A stretch of 64,000 bases of DNA from an uncultured Ignavibacteriota bacterium (GTDB taxonomy: Bacteria; Bacteroidota; Ignavibacteria; Palsa-1295): assembly GCA_903900335.1 (NCBI GenBank), contig CAIUMP010000060.1, forward strand, positions 62,001 through 126,000, written 5' to 3'. The notes below the pieces were generated by a model. It did no database searches and was not told the origin of the DNA. It saw nothing but the letters and a program-made list of their open reading frames with translations. Made by a program: the position numbers and the translations under genes. Positions 7,373 to 17,967 of the stretch are shown piece by piece; the first letter of the stretch is position 1; every line of letters starts with the position of its first letter.

Positions 7373-10300
7373 TTATCTAACACGTGCAAATTTTCCCTTG
7401 ATCTCCCTGGTTGCGTCGGCGGTATTTACCGTGAAGCGATAGAAGTACACTCCGTTGGCCACTTCATTTCCGCTGTCATCTCTTCCATCCCACCAGACTT
7501 CATGATACCCCAGACTCGTGGGCACACCAGTTCCACCCTTAAGGAAGCCATAGCTGCGAGTAGGGTCATCCGACGGGAAGCTCATCGTTCGAATGCGGCG
7601 GCCACTCACGGTGTAAAGATCGAGAGACGCGGAGCTTGCAAAAGCAACACCCCGTATCTCATAGGCGATGAACATATTGTCCTTTGTGAACGGGTTCGGG
7701 TAGGAGCCGAGAACACCCACGCTAAAATCTTTCGAAACGTGCACGTCAAGCTCTTTCGCGGGGATGTTGGTGAGTCCGTTGTTGTCAGTTGCTTGAATCG
7801 TGATGGCATGATTTCCATCCGCTAACGTGGGTTCAATGCGAAGGTTGACCGTCGTCGTGGTCCTGCCAGAATCCAACATCGAGAATTCGGATGGAAGTAA
7901 CGTGCGATTATCGATCTTAACAACGGTCTTGCCTGGTGTGATATCAATGCCATTCGCATCTTGGATCACGGCATGTATGTGTGGCTGGGGCGGCACTTCG
8001 CCGTTGTTCGAGAACACTTGTCCCTCCACAGCGATGTCAACGACGGGTGGATGAGTGTCCGTAGTGTAGGCGATGGCAAACGTGCCGAGATTTGTGATGT
8101 TCGCTGTCAGACGATCCTGTTGGGGACGTGCGGTTGGGAGTTGTGTCCAAAGCTTTGAGCGGTCATCTTGATGATAGATGAAGAGGGTATTCGGGATGCG
8201 AATGCTGGTATCAATGCGGAGGGAAATTGTTGCACTGGATGACGCCGTGAGCGGGATCGCACCGAGGGAATCGCTAATGACTCGAATGCTAGAGTACGCA
8301 ACTCCAGTATGCGACCGAAGTGTCACGAAATGTATGTCTGGCTGCGCACTTTGGATCCCAGGGAATACCCGGTTCAAGCGGAGCACATCGGCATTCACGT
8401 TCCCTTCCGCTCCAGTGCGCATACCAAAGATCACTTCGTCACCATCAAAATGCACATCGGAATAGCTGCTGCCATTGAGTGTCGTACCTATCCCATTTTG
8501 ATACGCAACCGCTCCCAGCGGAACGGGAGCCGGTTGTGTGGTATCGTTCGAAGTAAGACTATCCCTGAGATTTAGCGGGCTGCTACCAGCCTCGGGCACA
8601 ATGGCGATAGCAAGCAATCCGGAGTCGAGCGTGGATGAAGTTACTGGAATGGCAATTGGTGCCACACCATGCCCAGAGATCGCGGATACAGTTGCTGCAC
8701 CCAATATTTGAGGTGTCGTTCCGCGCTCGTCTAATAATGTTGCCGTTACCGTGGCGACCGGCGATGAGCCCCAGTTGTACACCTTCCCCATCCAAGTGAG
8801 CCCTGACTTCGTCGAGACATATTTTCCAGAGAGCACGCGGTGATTCGCATCCGGTATTACCGAGGGATCGGACGCCGCTCCGACGATGATCGTTGCTGAG
8901 TCAGACGTTATTTGTCCACCGCTTGTAGTCAGCGACACCACTCCGACAACACGGTCGCCAGCAATAAACTGTGTTCCGGGGACAGTGGAATGATATCGGT
9001 TACCTACACCCAAGGCCATCGGCTGGAGGAGTGTTCGCTGGGTCACCAATCCGCCCGCGCTTTGGGAATAGATGCGAAGTGTATCAACAACGCTGATAAT
9101 GCTCTGGGGTGTTTGAACCGCCGCACTGAAATCCAGGGAAGTGTTCACTGCTAACGGCCTCGGTTCAAAATCCAGCTGGCTTACTCTTGAATTGGAAATG
9201 GTCACGTCCTCTGACGAGCCCGCGTATCGGCCGTCCAAGTTATCGGAGATGGTAACGTGGTAGCTACCTTGCTGAATGTTCGTGTTCGGAACGTTGTCCG
9301 TCACGCTGAACGCCCCATTTACGATCGGTACACTCGGAAGAATGTGGGGTGGCGAGAGCGGGCTGCTCTTGCTGTCACGGAGTTCGATGCGAGCAGTGCC
9401 ACTAAGGATAGTTGAGCTTCCAGCAAGTTGAATAGTCCCACCCGGCTGTATCGTACGATTCGATGGAGTCAGATAGACATGATCGGTTGGAGATAAACAT
9501 CCAAGCAGTGGATCACCGAGGAAGTGATACCCATACATTAAAGTCTTGGGTATTAGATCTCCGGAAAATGCTCGAAGCAGATATTCAATCTTTCCGGAAA
9601 GGACCCGCTCAGCAATGGAACCTCCCACGGAGTCATAAAGCTGATGCAGCACAGCGGCCGCCATGTGCTGATCGTTCTGCTCCCAACCGAAGCTGGTGGT
9701 GCCATAGGCAGCAATTGCTCCTGCTGCAGGAGCGCTGATCATCGAATTAAGGATTCCGCTGTTCGGCCCGTCATACCCGGCAGTGAAGCAGGTCATACTG
9801 AGAATGACCGGGTACTTACCAGCATTGTGGAATCTGGAAATATCCGAGTTGTCCAGCACGGCTCTTCCTGTGCTGTCAAGAGGATCGGCCCAAATTGCGT
9901 TGCCGCCATGACCAAAGTAGGCAAGGCAACCGATCCCAGCGTTCACATGCGAGAATAACGATTGAGATGTACCCACATAGGGAGAAATAGCAACGGTTGA
10001 TTGCCGTACAACCTCGACTCGTGAAGGAACGTCGTGCTGAAGCAGTGCATCAATATCCGTATCAAAGCCGCCACCCGCGCCGATGAATAGCGTGCGATTC
10101 TTCCAATCTCCAGGTGTCACCCGGTCTGCTTCGTACTCTTTCACCTTGGCTAAGTATGCCGCATCTCCATTAATATCCACCGTAGCAAGACGGCCAAGCA
10201 CAATATCGGGGATAAGGTCATCGCCATCGATCATGGAATACCATGCGTCAGCAGCAACATTACCTTCAAGGTATGCCTGGATGTATGGTGCGGGCACCTG

Positions 10301-12490
10301 ATCGGATGGCATGAATGGCTGCGGTTCGTCCGTCCCCATGTGGGTCACGCCGACGAGCAGGACATACTTCGGTGGATCCTGCCAGTTGTTATAAGCATAC
10401 GCGAGAAATGATTTGATCGCGTTGGGTGAACGCGCACCGAAGCTGAATTCATCATAAATGCTCGCGACATCGATGAGTTTGCCGGTGACCTTGCTCGAGC
10501 CTGTGCGATAATCCAGGAAATCCTGCAACGGTACGCGCTGTGCGTTGTGCCCTTTGGACAGATGGTCCCGGTTTGTAATGATGACGTACTCACCGCTATT
10601 CGTTGGTGTGCGAAGCCCGGCGAAGTCATCGACAGCATAGCGAGATGGCTTCAGTTTTTCTGACTCCGCCACAGCGAGAAACTCATCGGCATCACTGGAA
10701 ACATTGAGCTGGAAGATGGCCTTTGCACTGCGAAGCTGATCAGGATTTGAGGAAAGCACCACGTTCGATATTTTCGAAACGCCCTTCCGATAGATCGAAA
10801 TATCCGTGCGGCTAAAGTTTTGTAGCGTGAATTGGTACAGTCCGGACGCTGCTCCACGAGGAGCTCGAAATGCGAGCTGATCCTGATATGCATAGTACAT
10901 CCGGTCGTACCCGATCTCGATCCAGTTCACCCCAAAACGGCAAAAGGATTCATTCGTGACCTTGCGGTTTGCAAATGTTATGGAGATCGGTGGAAGCCCG
11001 CCGGAGGAATCCGCTACGTTTACACCAAGCAATTGTGCCGAGGGAACCACGGAGGTTCGTTGGGACAGCGTATCTGTCGAAAGAAATTTCAGTACCTGGC
11101 TATCCCAGATCCCGTGCAATACATCTTGCCCATTTACGGAGACCCATGCGTCATTCTCGTTAGGAACATCGGGCAACTCGATGCCCTTTGCATCGGTCGC
11201 ACCTGGATCAAAATGTGATATGCCGTGCAACGCCACACGGAAGGAAACCGGTCTGTTCTGCCGCACATCTGGGTAGGGTATCACCGTCTGTGTGGTGTAG
11301 CTATGACCTGAGTACAATATGGACATGAAATCATGATCACGGAGGTCAGAGCGTTGGTCAATGTCCGATACTTCCAGATCATCGTGGACGAGATCTTGCT
11401 CGTAATGAATTGTCGTACCGAAGGAGCTGTCTTTGAGATTGAAGTACTTTGAATTATCTGCCGATCGTATCTCGCCAGACTCTTCCACCATTCGCTTCAC
11501 ACCGGTGGGTGGCACAGGTGAACCGTGGTTGCCCCAGACCAGGTAATAGACGTTATCCTTCGTATCGGGATCATAGTAGAAATCTCCAAAGGTACCTGGC
11601 CCATCGTACCTCTTTTCCTCGCCATAAAACTCAATATAGTCATTTGGGTCGAAATGGCCATCTTGATGGTCGAAGACATAGACCGGTATTTGTTGACCTC
11701 TGTTGATGATTCGCAAAGTAGGGACGTCAAGCGAGGATGGCTCGATCCCGAAGTTGCGAATATCGTCATACGTCAGGTGATAGATCCCTGTCTTTCGAAC
11801 GTACATTCTATAGACCTTCCCGTCGTCAGACTGGATGCCAGGCAGTTGCTGGAGATCGCTGGCGGATTGTAGTCTCATCCCTTTGCTGGTAGCCGAGCTT
11901 GTACGCCGGGATTGGAAAATCCTGTTCGAGACGTGAAAGGGTTCTGAGAGATCCGTGATTGGTTTTGAAAGCTGAAGGTTAGGGTCTGTGATCTTCACCA
12001 CAATCTTCTTGGCGTACCGAACGTGTCCCGCGTCAACCCAATCCAGAATTCCCAATTCCAAACTGGAGAGCTCTGTTGCTCGCAATCGCCCCGCGAAAGT
12101 GATGGCCGCGTAGCCGATGCCATGATGGACGCTCTTCCCTGCTCGTTGCACCCCAAGGTTCTGAACCTTGCATACTGCCGCTTGCTGGGATAGCAACATC
12201 ACACTCGATTGCCGAGAAACCCGAAGTGGCAGGATCAGCCCGGCAAGGGGATCATCATTTTGGAATTGGGAGGAGTAGGCAATTAGGTGGGACACACCGA
12301 ACTTGTCCGTATCGAATGATGGTGGAGGAAGCGTAACTTCAAGGGTGACCGAACTCGAAGTACGCGCGAGTTCGCGTACCTGAGAAGTTCGAATGCTCGG
12401 AGAAGCGTACGACACCCAAGCATACTGTAGCACACTCAGTACGCCAACAAACCACGTTGAGGAGAGGCAAACTCTCGTACGAACTCTCAA
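7373..12490 (-). CDS. porU: PorU-like T9SS sortase (C25 gingipain family)
   Basis: A 1705-aa secreted protein. After a signal peptide (about 1-30) and a long N-terminal beta-rich region comes the C25/gingipain domain (about 635-990), with catalytic His861 in AYFGHGGN and Cys901 in SMTCFTAG. PorU is the transpeptidase that removes sorting domains and attaches cargo at the surface. The C-terminal part is long: Ig-like repeats, then a FlgD-like/T9SS sorting-type module (about 1605-1705; SYPNPF, LYTVSGRRIRTM, HEVWWDGRDDSGNEVANGVYFYRF). Typical PorU proteins are about 1100-1300 aa, so this one carries roughly 400 extra residues. It is followed directly by the porV-like gene with overlapping ends. 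The family call is firm; PorU rather than another C25 protease rests on context. Confidence 0.82.
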   Translation of the reverse strand: MRVRTRVCLSSTWFVGVLSVLQYAWVSYASPSIRTSQVRELARTSSSVTLEVTLPPPSFDTDKFGVSHLIAYSSQFQNDDPLAGLILPLRVSRQSSVMLLSQQAAVCKVQNLGVQRAGKSVHHGIGYAAITFAGRLRATELSSLELGILDWVDAGHVRYAKKIVVKITDPNLQLSKPITDLSEPFHVSNRIFQSRRTSSATSKGMRLQSASDLQQLPGIQSDDGKVYRMYVRKTGIYHLTYDDIRNFGIEPSSLDVPTLRIINRGQQIPVYVFDHQDGHFDPNDYIEFYGEEKRYDGPGTFGDFYYDPDTKDNVYYLVWGNHGSPVPPTGVKRMVEESGEIRSADNSKYFNLKDSSFGTTIHYEQDLVHDDLEVSDIDQRSDLRDHDFMSILYSGHSYTTQTVIPYPDVRQNRPVSFRVALHGISHFDPGATDAKGIELPDVPNENDAWVSVNGQDVLHGIWDSQVLKFLSTDTLSQRTSVVPSAQLLGVNVADSSGGLPPISITFANRKVTNESFCRFGVNWIEIGYDRMYYAYQDQLAFRAPRGAASGLYQFTLQNFSRTDISIYRKGVSKISNVVLSSNPDQLRSAKAIFQLNVSSDADEFLAVAESEKLKPSRYAVDDFAGLRTPTNSGEYVIITNRDHLSKGHNAQRVPLQDFLDYRTGSSKVTGKLIDVASIYDEFSFGARSPNAIKSFLAYAYNNWQDPPKYVLLVGVTHMGTDEPQPFMPSDQVPAPYIQAYLEGNVAADAWYSMIDGDDLIPDIVLGRLATVDINGDAAYLAKVKEYEADRVTPGDWKNRTLFIGAGGGFDTDIDALLQHDVPSRVEVVRQSTVAISPYVGTSQSLFSHVNAGIGCLAYFGHGGNAIWADPLDSTGRAVLDNSDISRFHNAGKYPVILSMTCFTAGYDGPNSGILNSMISAPAAGAIAAYGTTSFGWEQNDQHMAAAVLHQLYDSVGGSIAERVLSGKIEYLLRAFSGDLIPKTLMYGYHFLGDPLLGCLSPTDHVYLTPSNRTIQPGGTIQLAGSSTILSGTARIELRDSKSSPLSPPHILPSVPIVNGAFSVTDNVPNTNIQQGSYHVTISDNLDGRYAGSSEDVTISNSRVSQLDFEPRPLAVNTSLDFSAAVQTPQSIISVVDTLRIYSQSAGGLVTQRTLLQPMALGVGNRYHSTVPGTQFIAGDRVVGVVSLTTSGGQITSDSATIIVGAASDPSVIPDANHRVLSGKYVSTKSGLTWMGKVYNWGSSPVATVTATLLDERGTTPQILGAATVSAISGHGVAPIAIPVTSSTLDSGLLAIAIVPEAGSSPLNLRDSLTSNDTTQPAPVPLGAVAYQNGIGTTLNGSSYSDVHFDGDEVIFGMRTGAEGNVNADVLRLNRVFPGIQSAQPDIHFVTLRSHTGVAYSSIRVISDSLGAIPLTASSSATISLRIDTSIRIPNTLFIYHQDDRSKLWTQLPTARPQQDRLTANITNLGTFAIAYTTDTHPPVVDIAVEGQVFSNNGEVPPQPHIHAVIQDANGIDITPGKTVVKIDNRTLLPSEFSMLDSGRTTTTVNLRIEPTLADGNHAITIQATDNNGLTNIPAKELDVHVSKDFSVGVLGSYPNPFTKDNMFIAYEIRGVAFASSASLDLYTVSGRRIRTMSFPSDDPTRSYGFLKGGTGVPTSLGYHEVWWDGRDDSGNEVANGVYFYRFTVNTADATREIKGKFARVR

Positions 12491-12656
12491 AGCCGATACA
12501 CGTTAATGAAACAACTGCCAAGCTCGAAAAGCATTTGTCTGGGGCACCCAAAACGCTGTCCAATTGCTGTCGGCGCAAAGTTTTACACGAGGAGAACACA
12601 ATTTCCGGTGGGATTCGGTTCACACGTGCACCGCATTTGTACATCAAAAAACAGTA

Positions 12657-12692
12657 ATGCCAGAGCTTCCGCGAGGGCGGCAGCTCTGGCAT
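12657..12692 (-). terminator. Probable secA terminator
   Basis: Perfect 11-bp inverted repeat (ATGCCAGAGCT / AGCTCTGGCAT) with an inner CCGC/GCGG pairing, 30 nt past the secA stop. On the minus strand it is followed within six bases by a T6 run, as expected for an intrinsic terminator separating secA from porU. Confidence 0.6.
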
Positions 12693-12722
12693 GTAACTCT
12701 GGACCTGGTGGGATTCAGCCCC

Positions 12723-15700
12723 TTACCCCGCCCCGTGACAGTTCTTATATTTCTTCCCGCTTCCGCAAGGGCATGGATCGTTACGGCCGACCTTCGGGCC
12801 CGAGCGAACAGTCTGCGGGACAGCACGCGGGGCGGGCATCTCGGACTCTTCATTGCTATGTCCATAACCGGATGGTGCTGCTTCTTTCGAAGCGACCGCG
12901 CTGCCGCGTCGCACCTTCTGATTCGGGAGCATTCGGCGGCTGGCCGGTTGCAGCGGCATCATCTGGCCAGTCTGCTGATCCTGTACCATGGGGTAGAGTT
13001 TGAATGCAAGCTCCAGCACGCCGTCGCGGATCAGCGTGAGTAACTCCTGGAACATACGGAAGCCTTCGGACTTGTATTCAACAAGCGGATCCTTCTGCCC
13101 GTATGCACGGAGGCCGATACCCTCTTTGAGTTCATCCATCTCACGCAAATGGTCGCGCCATTTATCATCAATGACGCGGAGCGTTGCGAAGCGTTCGAGT
13201 TGCGCCATCGCCTCGACGCCAAGCTGGTCTTCCTTCCGCTCGTAGAACGCGATCGCCTCGTCAATGATCTTGTTGCGAACGCCATCTTCTCCCATCTTCG
13301 CGAATTCTTCGCGCGTCATCTGCACGTCTGCCATGAAGCGTGTCATGACCTCGGCTTGCAGTTTCTCCATGTCACCGGAGTGGTAGTATGTCGCAGTCAA
13401 CTCCGTTATCGCTTCCTCAGTCTGGACGAGCAATTCGTCTTTCAATCGCTCGCCATAGAGTGCCTGCCGGCGGCGCTCGTAGATGACCTCGCGTTGGGAG
13501 TTCATCACGTTGTCGTATTCAAGCAAGCGCTTACGGGTGGCAAAATTATTTTCCTCCACCTTTTTCTGCGCACGCTCGACAGACTTGGTGATCATCGAAT
13601 GCTTGATGACTTCGCCTTCCTCCAAGCCCAGCTTCTGCATGATGCCCGCGATTCGATCGGAGCCGAATAGGCGCATTAGATCATCCTCGAGCGAGAGATA
13701 GAACTGCGTCGAACCTGGATCGCCCTGACGGCCAGCGCGGCCACGCAACTGACGATCAATGCGTCGCGCTTCGTGGCGCTCCGTGCCGAGGATGTGCAAT
13801 CCACCTGCCTCACGAACGCCAGGTCCGAGCTTGATGTCGGTACCGCGGCCTGCCATGTTGGTTGCGATGGTCACGGCCCCGGCGAGTCCGGCATTTTGGA
13901 CGATCTCCGCCTCGCGAGCGTGCTGCTTTGCGTTCAACACATTATGTGGAACGCCAATACGCTTGAGCATACGCGCGAGAGTTTCGGACACTTCCACGCT
14001 CGTCGTACCAACCAACACCGGGCGCCCAGCCTTTCGCAACTCTTGAATTTCTTCAACGACCGCGTTGTACTTTTCGCGGCGTGTGCGATAGACCATGTCG
14101 TCACGGTCATCGCGGATGATCGGTACGTTCGTCGGGATGACAACAACGTCAAGCTTGTAGATCTGGAAGAACTCGCTGGCCTCTGTTTCGGCAGTGCCGG
14201 TCATACCGGCAAGCTTCTTGTACAGTCGGAAGTAGTTCTGAAGCGTGATCGTCGCGAGCGTTTGCGTATCGCGTTCGACGGTAACGCTCTCTTTTGCTTC
14301 GATGGCCTGATGCAATCCCTCTGAGTATCTACGACCCGCAAGAATGCGGCCCGTGAACTCATCGACGATCATCACCTTGCCCTCTTGCACGACATACTCG
14401 TCATCCTTCTCATAGAGTGTGTAGGCGCGAAGGAGCTGCGAGATCGTGTGAAGACGATCAGAACGATCCGCGTACAGCAGATGCAGTTCGTCCTTCTTCT
14501 TTGCCTTCTCCTCTTCGGTCATGTGCTCGATCTGCGAGAGCTCGGTCGCGATGTCGGGAAGGATGAAGAGATCGCGGTCCCCGCCGGCGGCGAGGAAGTC
14601 GCGGCCCTTGTCGGTCAAGTCGATCTGGTGGTTCTTCTCTTCAACGACGAAATACAGCTCGTCGTCGATCAGGTGCATGTTGCGGCCCTGATCGCGCATG
14701 AACTCCATCTCGGTCGATTGCATGAGCTTCGCCATGTCACCATCGGACAAGAGCTTGAGCAGACGCTTGTTCTTCGGCATCCCATGATGCACGCGCACCA
14801 ACTGCTCGCCGGCCTGTTGCTTCTTCTTAGGATCGTCGATCTTGAGCAGTTCCTCTGCGTCGGACATGATCGTCGCACAGAGCGCCTTCTGTGCATTGAC
14901 GATGCGCTCGACGATGGGCTTCATCTCATCGAACTTATGGTCGTTGCTTTCGACAGGTCCAGAAATGATAAGCGGCGTTCGGGCTTCATCTACAAGCACA
15001 GAATCGACTTCGTCAACGACGGCGTAGTAGTGCGGACGTTGCACCATTTCGTTGGCGTCCTGCACCATGTTATCGCGCAGGTAATCGAAACCAAATTCGT
15101 TATTTGTGCCATAGGTGATGTCGGCTTCGTAGGCAGGCTTACGCTCCCACGGCTGCATCGTTTGAAGGATAATGCCGACCTTGAGTCCTAAGAACTCGTA
15201 GATCTTTCCCATCCACTGTGCGTCACGGGAAGCAAGATAATCGTTCACGGTAACAACGTGTACACCACGCCCCGGCAGTGCGTTGAGATAGACCGGGAGC
15301 GTTGCGACGAGCGTCTTTCCTTCGCCCGTTGCCATCTCAGCGATCTTACCCTGATGCAGCACGATACCACCGATAAGCTGCACATCGAACGGGATCATAT
15401 CCCACTTGATCTGCTGACCAGCAACGACAAACGTCGAGCCACACAAACGCCGACATGCATCCTTGACGACGGCATACGCCTCGGGAAGTATCTCGTCGAG
15501 CATACGCTTGGTAACTTCGTTGCGCTCTTTTTCGAGATCGTGAATGCGCTCCTGGATCTGGGTACGTTCGGCGTGAGGAACATCCTCTTTCAGGCGCTCG
15601 CGGAGCTCGGCCATCTCATCAACAACGTCGCCGATAGCCTCCTGAATGCGCTCGCGGAATTCGACGGTTTTGGCGCGCAACTCATCATCGGAGAGTCCCG

Positions 15701-15803
15701 CGAGTCCGGCATAAATCTCATTGATCTGATCGACGAGCGGCAGCAAATCCTCGACATCCTTGGTGCGCTTCGATCCGAATAACTTTTCTAAAAACTTTAG
15801 CAT
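12723..15803 (-). CDS. secA: Preprotein translocase ATPase SecA
   Basis: The motor that pushes unfolded precursors through SecYEG at the inner membrane. At 1026 aa it is long, as in Bacteroidota-type SecA. Walker A is ATGEGKTL (158-165); the DEAD-type box is VDEVDS near 263-268, followed by [12 protein letters not shown]. The helicase-like second nucleotide domain shows [12 protein letters not shown] and [15 protein letters not shown] charged helical insertion (about 60-100) precedes the Q-motif region, and the protein ends with the zinc-binding SEC-C motif [17 protein letters not shown]. Its substrates include the many signal-peptide proteins in this window. It stands alone between a hairpin-containing 5' region and a terminator. 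Confidence 0.97.
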   Translation of the reverse strand: MLKFLEKLFGSKRTKDVEDLLPLVDQINEIYAGLAGLSDDELRAKTVEFRERIQEAIGDVVDEMAELRERLKEDVPHAERTQIQERIHDLEKERNEVTKRMLDEILPEAYAVVKDACRRLCGSTFVVAGQQIKWDMIPFDVQLIGGIVLHQGKIAEMATGEGKTLVATLPVYLNALPGRGVHVVTVNDYLASRDAQWMGKIYEFLGLKVGIILQTMQPWERKPAYEADITYGTNNEFGFDYLRDNMVQDANEMVQRPHYYAVVDEVDSVLVDEARTPLIISGPVESNDHKFDEMKPIVERIVNAQKALCATIMSDAEELLKIDDPKKKQQAGEQLVRVHHGMPKNKRLLKLLSDGDMAKLMQSTEMEFMRDQGRNMHLIDDELYFVVEEKNHQIDLTDKGRDFLAAGGDRDLFILPDIATELSQIEHMTEEEKAKKKDELHLLYADRSDRLHTISQLLRAYTLYEKDDEYVVQEGKVMIVDEFTGRILAGRRYSEGLHQAIEAKESVTVERDTQTLATITLQNYFRLYKKLAGMTGTAETEASEFFQIYKLDVVVIPTNVPIIRDDRDDMVYRTRREKYNAVVEEIQELRKAGRPVLVGTTSVEVSETLARMLKRIGVPHNVLNAKQHAREAEIVQNAGLAGAVTIATNMAGRGTDIKLGPGVREAGGLHILGTERHEARRIDRQLRGRAGRQGDPGSTQFYLSLEDDLMRLFGSDRIAGIMQKLGLEEGEVIKHSMITKSVERAQKKVEENNFATRKRLLEYDNVMNSQREVIYERRRQALYGERLKDELLVQTEEAITELTATYYHSGDMEKLQAEVMTRFMADVQMTREEFAKMGEDGVRNKIIDEAIAFYERKEDQLGVEAMAQLERFATLRVIDDKWRDHLREMDELKEGIGLRAYGQKDPLVEYKSEGFRMFQELLTLIRDGVLELAFKLYPMVQDQQTGQMMPLQPASRRMLPNQKVRRGSAVASKEAAPSGYGHSNEESEMPAPRAVPQTVRSGPKVGRNDPCPCGSGKKYKNCHGAG

Positions 15804-15813
15804 GTAATGATAG

Positions 15814-15843
15814 TCCTAAGTCCTGAGTGCTGAGTGCTAAGTC
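15814..15843. repeat. CTTAGCACT-type short repeat, copy 2
   Basis: The sequence CTAAGTCCTGAGTGCTGAGTGCTAAGTC directly upstream of the secA start is the reverse orientation of the repeat at 7336 and 32943. Within it, the unit GAGTGCT occurs twice in tandem. Confidence 0.65.
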
Positions 15844-15919
15844 GTAAAATAAGGCGAGACGGTGCCTTTTCTTGGGGACTTAACTCCCAGAATCTTCGCC
15901 CAACGCTAAAACGGTCAGT

Positions 15920-15947
15920 TTGCTTCCGGGTTTCGGAGGGGAAGCAA
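15920..15947. promoter_or_regulatory. Hairpin in the secA upstream region
   Basis: Perfect 8-bp inverted repeat TTGCTTCC / GGAAGCAA with a 12-nt loop, about 120 nt upstream of secA and 110 nt upstream of the TIR gene. It could be a leader structure of secA or an operator in the divergent intergenic region. Otherwise the 253-nt gap between secA and the TIR gene shows only the short repeat. Confidence 0.35.
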
Positions 15948-16056
15948 TTAGGGGATTACGGTGCGGGTGAATCAGTGCAGCTCGTTCCCTCGGAAATGCT
16001 TTGAAGTGTGCATGGGTTCTTTCGTCGTCCAAACCGACTTGATCTGAAATCCATCC

Positions 16057-17799
16057 ATGGCTGACATCTTCATCTCCTATTCCTCCAAAGACCGTGCTCG
16101 GGCGGAGCAGCTCATCGAGCTACTCGCCTCGGCAGGGCTGTCCGTATGGATCGACAAATCCGGTATCGACGTCGCGACAAGTTGGTCGAGTGAGATCGTG
16201 GATGCGATCAACGGATGCAAAGCGTTCGTTGTGTTGCTATCGCCGAATTCGATGGAGTCGGTCAATGTGATCAAAGAGGTTTCACTGGCATCGGAGAAGC
16301 GGAAGAAGATCGTACCGCTGGACCTCGAACCTGTCGCGCTTACCCGCGATTTCGAGTATCAGTTGGCTGGACTCCAGCGCGCACCGATGACCAATATCGA
16401 CTCGGTCATCCGTGTGTTGGCTAAGCTCGGACTCGAAGCAACACAGCCACCTTCCATCAAGCTCGTCAAGGAAACCGACGGACGAAAGAGCTTGATGATC
16501 TTGCCATTCGAAGATTTGTCACCTACCGGCGATAATGCGTGGTTCGCCGATGGAATTGCGAATGAACTCATCGCTGCGCTTTCCCGGCTAAAGCAATTGC
16601 GCGTGGCCGACCAACAAGCGACAAAGGATTACAAACGCTATCAGGGGAATTTGCCAAACTATGCGAAGGAAATGGCAATCCGCTATTTCATTCAGGGAGA
16701 TGTCCGCAAATTCGGCGACCAAATCAAGATAACTGCAACCCTCCTCGACATTGAAACCGGCGACCACCTCTGGCAGGATTCGATGAAAGGCGTGATGAAC
16801 GACATCTTCGATATTCAGGAGACGGTAGCGGAGAAAGTTGTCGAAGGGCTGAAAGTGCATCTTGCATCCGAGGAACGGAAAAAGCTCGTCGAGCTGGGTA
16901 CGGAGAATGCCGAAGCGTATGAATTATATCTCAAAGGGCAAGAGTATTTTGATCGCCAAACCGGAGAAGGCTTTCAGCTTGCGGCAAAGCTCTGGTCCGA
17001 AGCTATCGCGCTGGATTCTGCCTTTGCGGAGGCATATTCGTGCAAAGCCGCTGCACTGGCTGCACTTTACCGCAGTTTCACTCGTGAACCTAGGTTGCTC
17101 GAAGAAGGGCTAACGCTCGTAACGGACGCACGGAGGATGAGGCCCCGGATGTGGTCGGCCTTTGCGCCGCTCACTATGATCCTCCTGCATCAGGGCAACC
17201 TCAAAGCAGCGGAAGCTGCTGCTCAAGAATTCGTCCTGAAGGCACCGGAGCATTATCTGAGCCATTTCTCGCTTGGATGCTTTTACCAGAATACCGGTCA
17301 AGCGGCCGAAGCGATAGCACCGTTTGAAGAGTCATTGAAGAGGAGACCGGGTTACTTTTCTGTTTTATTCAACCTCGTTCTAGCATGCGCCGATGCCGGG
17401 CGTGAGGAGAAGGAGAAGTACTGGTCAGAAATTGCCATCCCAATTTATGAAAAGCGCCTGAAGCTTTTTCCTGGCGAGGAAAAAACTCGGGTCGACCACG
17501 CCGCGCTGCTGTTTTGGGTCGGTCGGGATGGTGAAGCGCGAGCCGCCGCCCGCAAGCTGGAGGATCTTCGGGATGGCAAGGCTCTCTTCAACACCGCATG
17601 CCTGCAAGCCATGCTGAAAGACTATCCGGCTGGGATACTCATGTTTCGCAAAGCTATTGAAGCGGGGTTTCGAGCCACGCAGAACCTAAACTCCTTCCTG
17701 CATGATGCGGAAGGTGGTATCGGCACCCTCAATGGCACGCCGGAGTGGGAGGATGTGCGGGAGCTGGTGGAGGCACTGGAGACGACGAGTATTGGGTAA
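16057..17799 (+). CDS. TIR domain / TolB-like / TPR repeat protein
   Basis: A 580-aa soluble protein with three parts. Residues 1-about 130 are a TIR domain: ADIFISYSSKD, a GLSVWIDKSGI loop, VVLLSPNSMES and the helix with E74 (NVIKEVSLA), the position of the catalytic Glu in TIR NADases. Residues about 160-275 match the TolB-N-like module common beside adenylate cyclases (SLMILPFEDLSP..WFADGIANELIAALSRL, then IQGDVRKFGDQIKI..LLDIETGDHLW). Residues about 285-575 are TPR-like helical repeats (YELYLKGQEYF, LSHFSLGCFYQNTG, LFNTACLQAMLKDY). TIR proteins act as NAD+-cleaving defence effectors or as signalling scaffolds; TolB-like plus TPR suggests ligand sensing. No transmembrane segment or partner gene is visible. 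It starts without a clear ribosome site and ends with its own terminator. Confidence 0.82.
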   Translation: MADIFISYSSKDRARAEQLIELLASAGLSVWIDKSGIDVATSWSSEIVDAINGCKAFVVLLSPNSMESVNVIKEVSLASEKRKKIVPLDLEPVALTRDFEYQLAGLQRAPMTNIDSVIRVLAKLGLEATQPPSIKLVKETDGRKSLMILPFEDLSPTGDNAWFADGIANELIAALSRLKQLRVADQQATKDYKRYQGNLPNYAKEMAIRYFIQGDVRKFGDQIKITATLLDIETGDHLWQDSMKGVMNDIFDIQETVAEKVVEGLKVHLASEERKKLVELGTENAEAYELYLKGQEYFDRQTGEGFQLAAKLWSEAIALDSAFAEAYSCKAAALAALYRSFTREPRLLEEGLTLVTDARRMRPRMWSAFAPLTMILLHQGNLKAAEAAAQEFVLKAPEHYLSHFSLGCFYQNTGQAAEAIAPFEESLKRRPGYFSVLFNLVLACADAGREEKEKYWSEIAIPIYEKRLKLFPGEEKTRVDHAALLFWVGRDGEARAAARKLEDLRDGKALFNTACLQAMLKDYPAGILMFRKAIEAGFRATQNLNSFLHDAEGGIGTLNGTPEWEDVRELVEALETTSIG

Positions 17800-17802
17800 C
17801 GA

Positions 17803-17832
17803 GGGTTGAGCTTTGGGCTCAATTCCCTTTTT
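17803..17832 (+). terminator. Terminator of the TIR gene
   Basis: GGGTTGAGC (17803-17811) pairs with GCTCAA..CCC (17817-17827, two-base bulge), followed at once by TTTTT. It begins 3 nt after the TIR stop codon, so the next promoter starts a separate transcript. Confidence 0.65.
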
Positions 17833-17931
17833 CGAAGTTCCTTGTGCGCTGATCGGCAATCCACGTCAAGGCGGATTGGAAGAAAACGACTCCCATGCGA
17901 GGACATTTTTTCAAAAATATTCAGGCAGTGC

Positions 17932-17960
17932 TTGACTTCTCGATTTGATTATGTTATTTT
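17932..17960 (+). promoter_or_regulatory. Extended -10 promoter upstream of the hairpin-rich region
   Basis: TTGACT at 17932-17937, a spacer of exactly 17, then TATTTT at 17955-17960 preceded by TG one base before the -10. The same arrangement, with the shared words CTTGACTT and TGATTRTGTTA, occurs on the minus strand at 39969-39997 upstream of rplO. The recurrence makes chance less likely. Confidence 0.55.
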
Positions 17961-17967
17961 GCTGAGC

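Noticed and set aside
14385-15191. 268-codon ORF antisense to secA
   Set aside because: A shadow frame of secA; the composition follows the reversed codon bias of the real gene.
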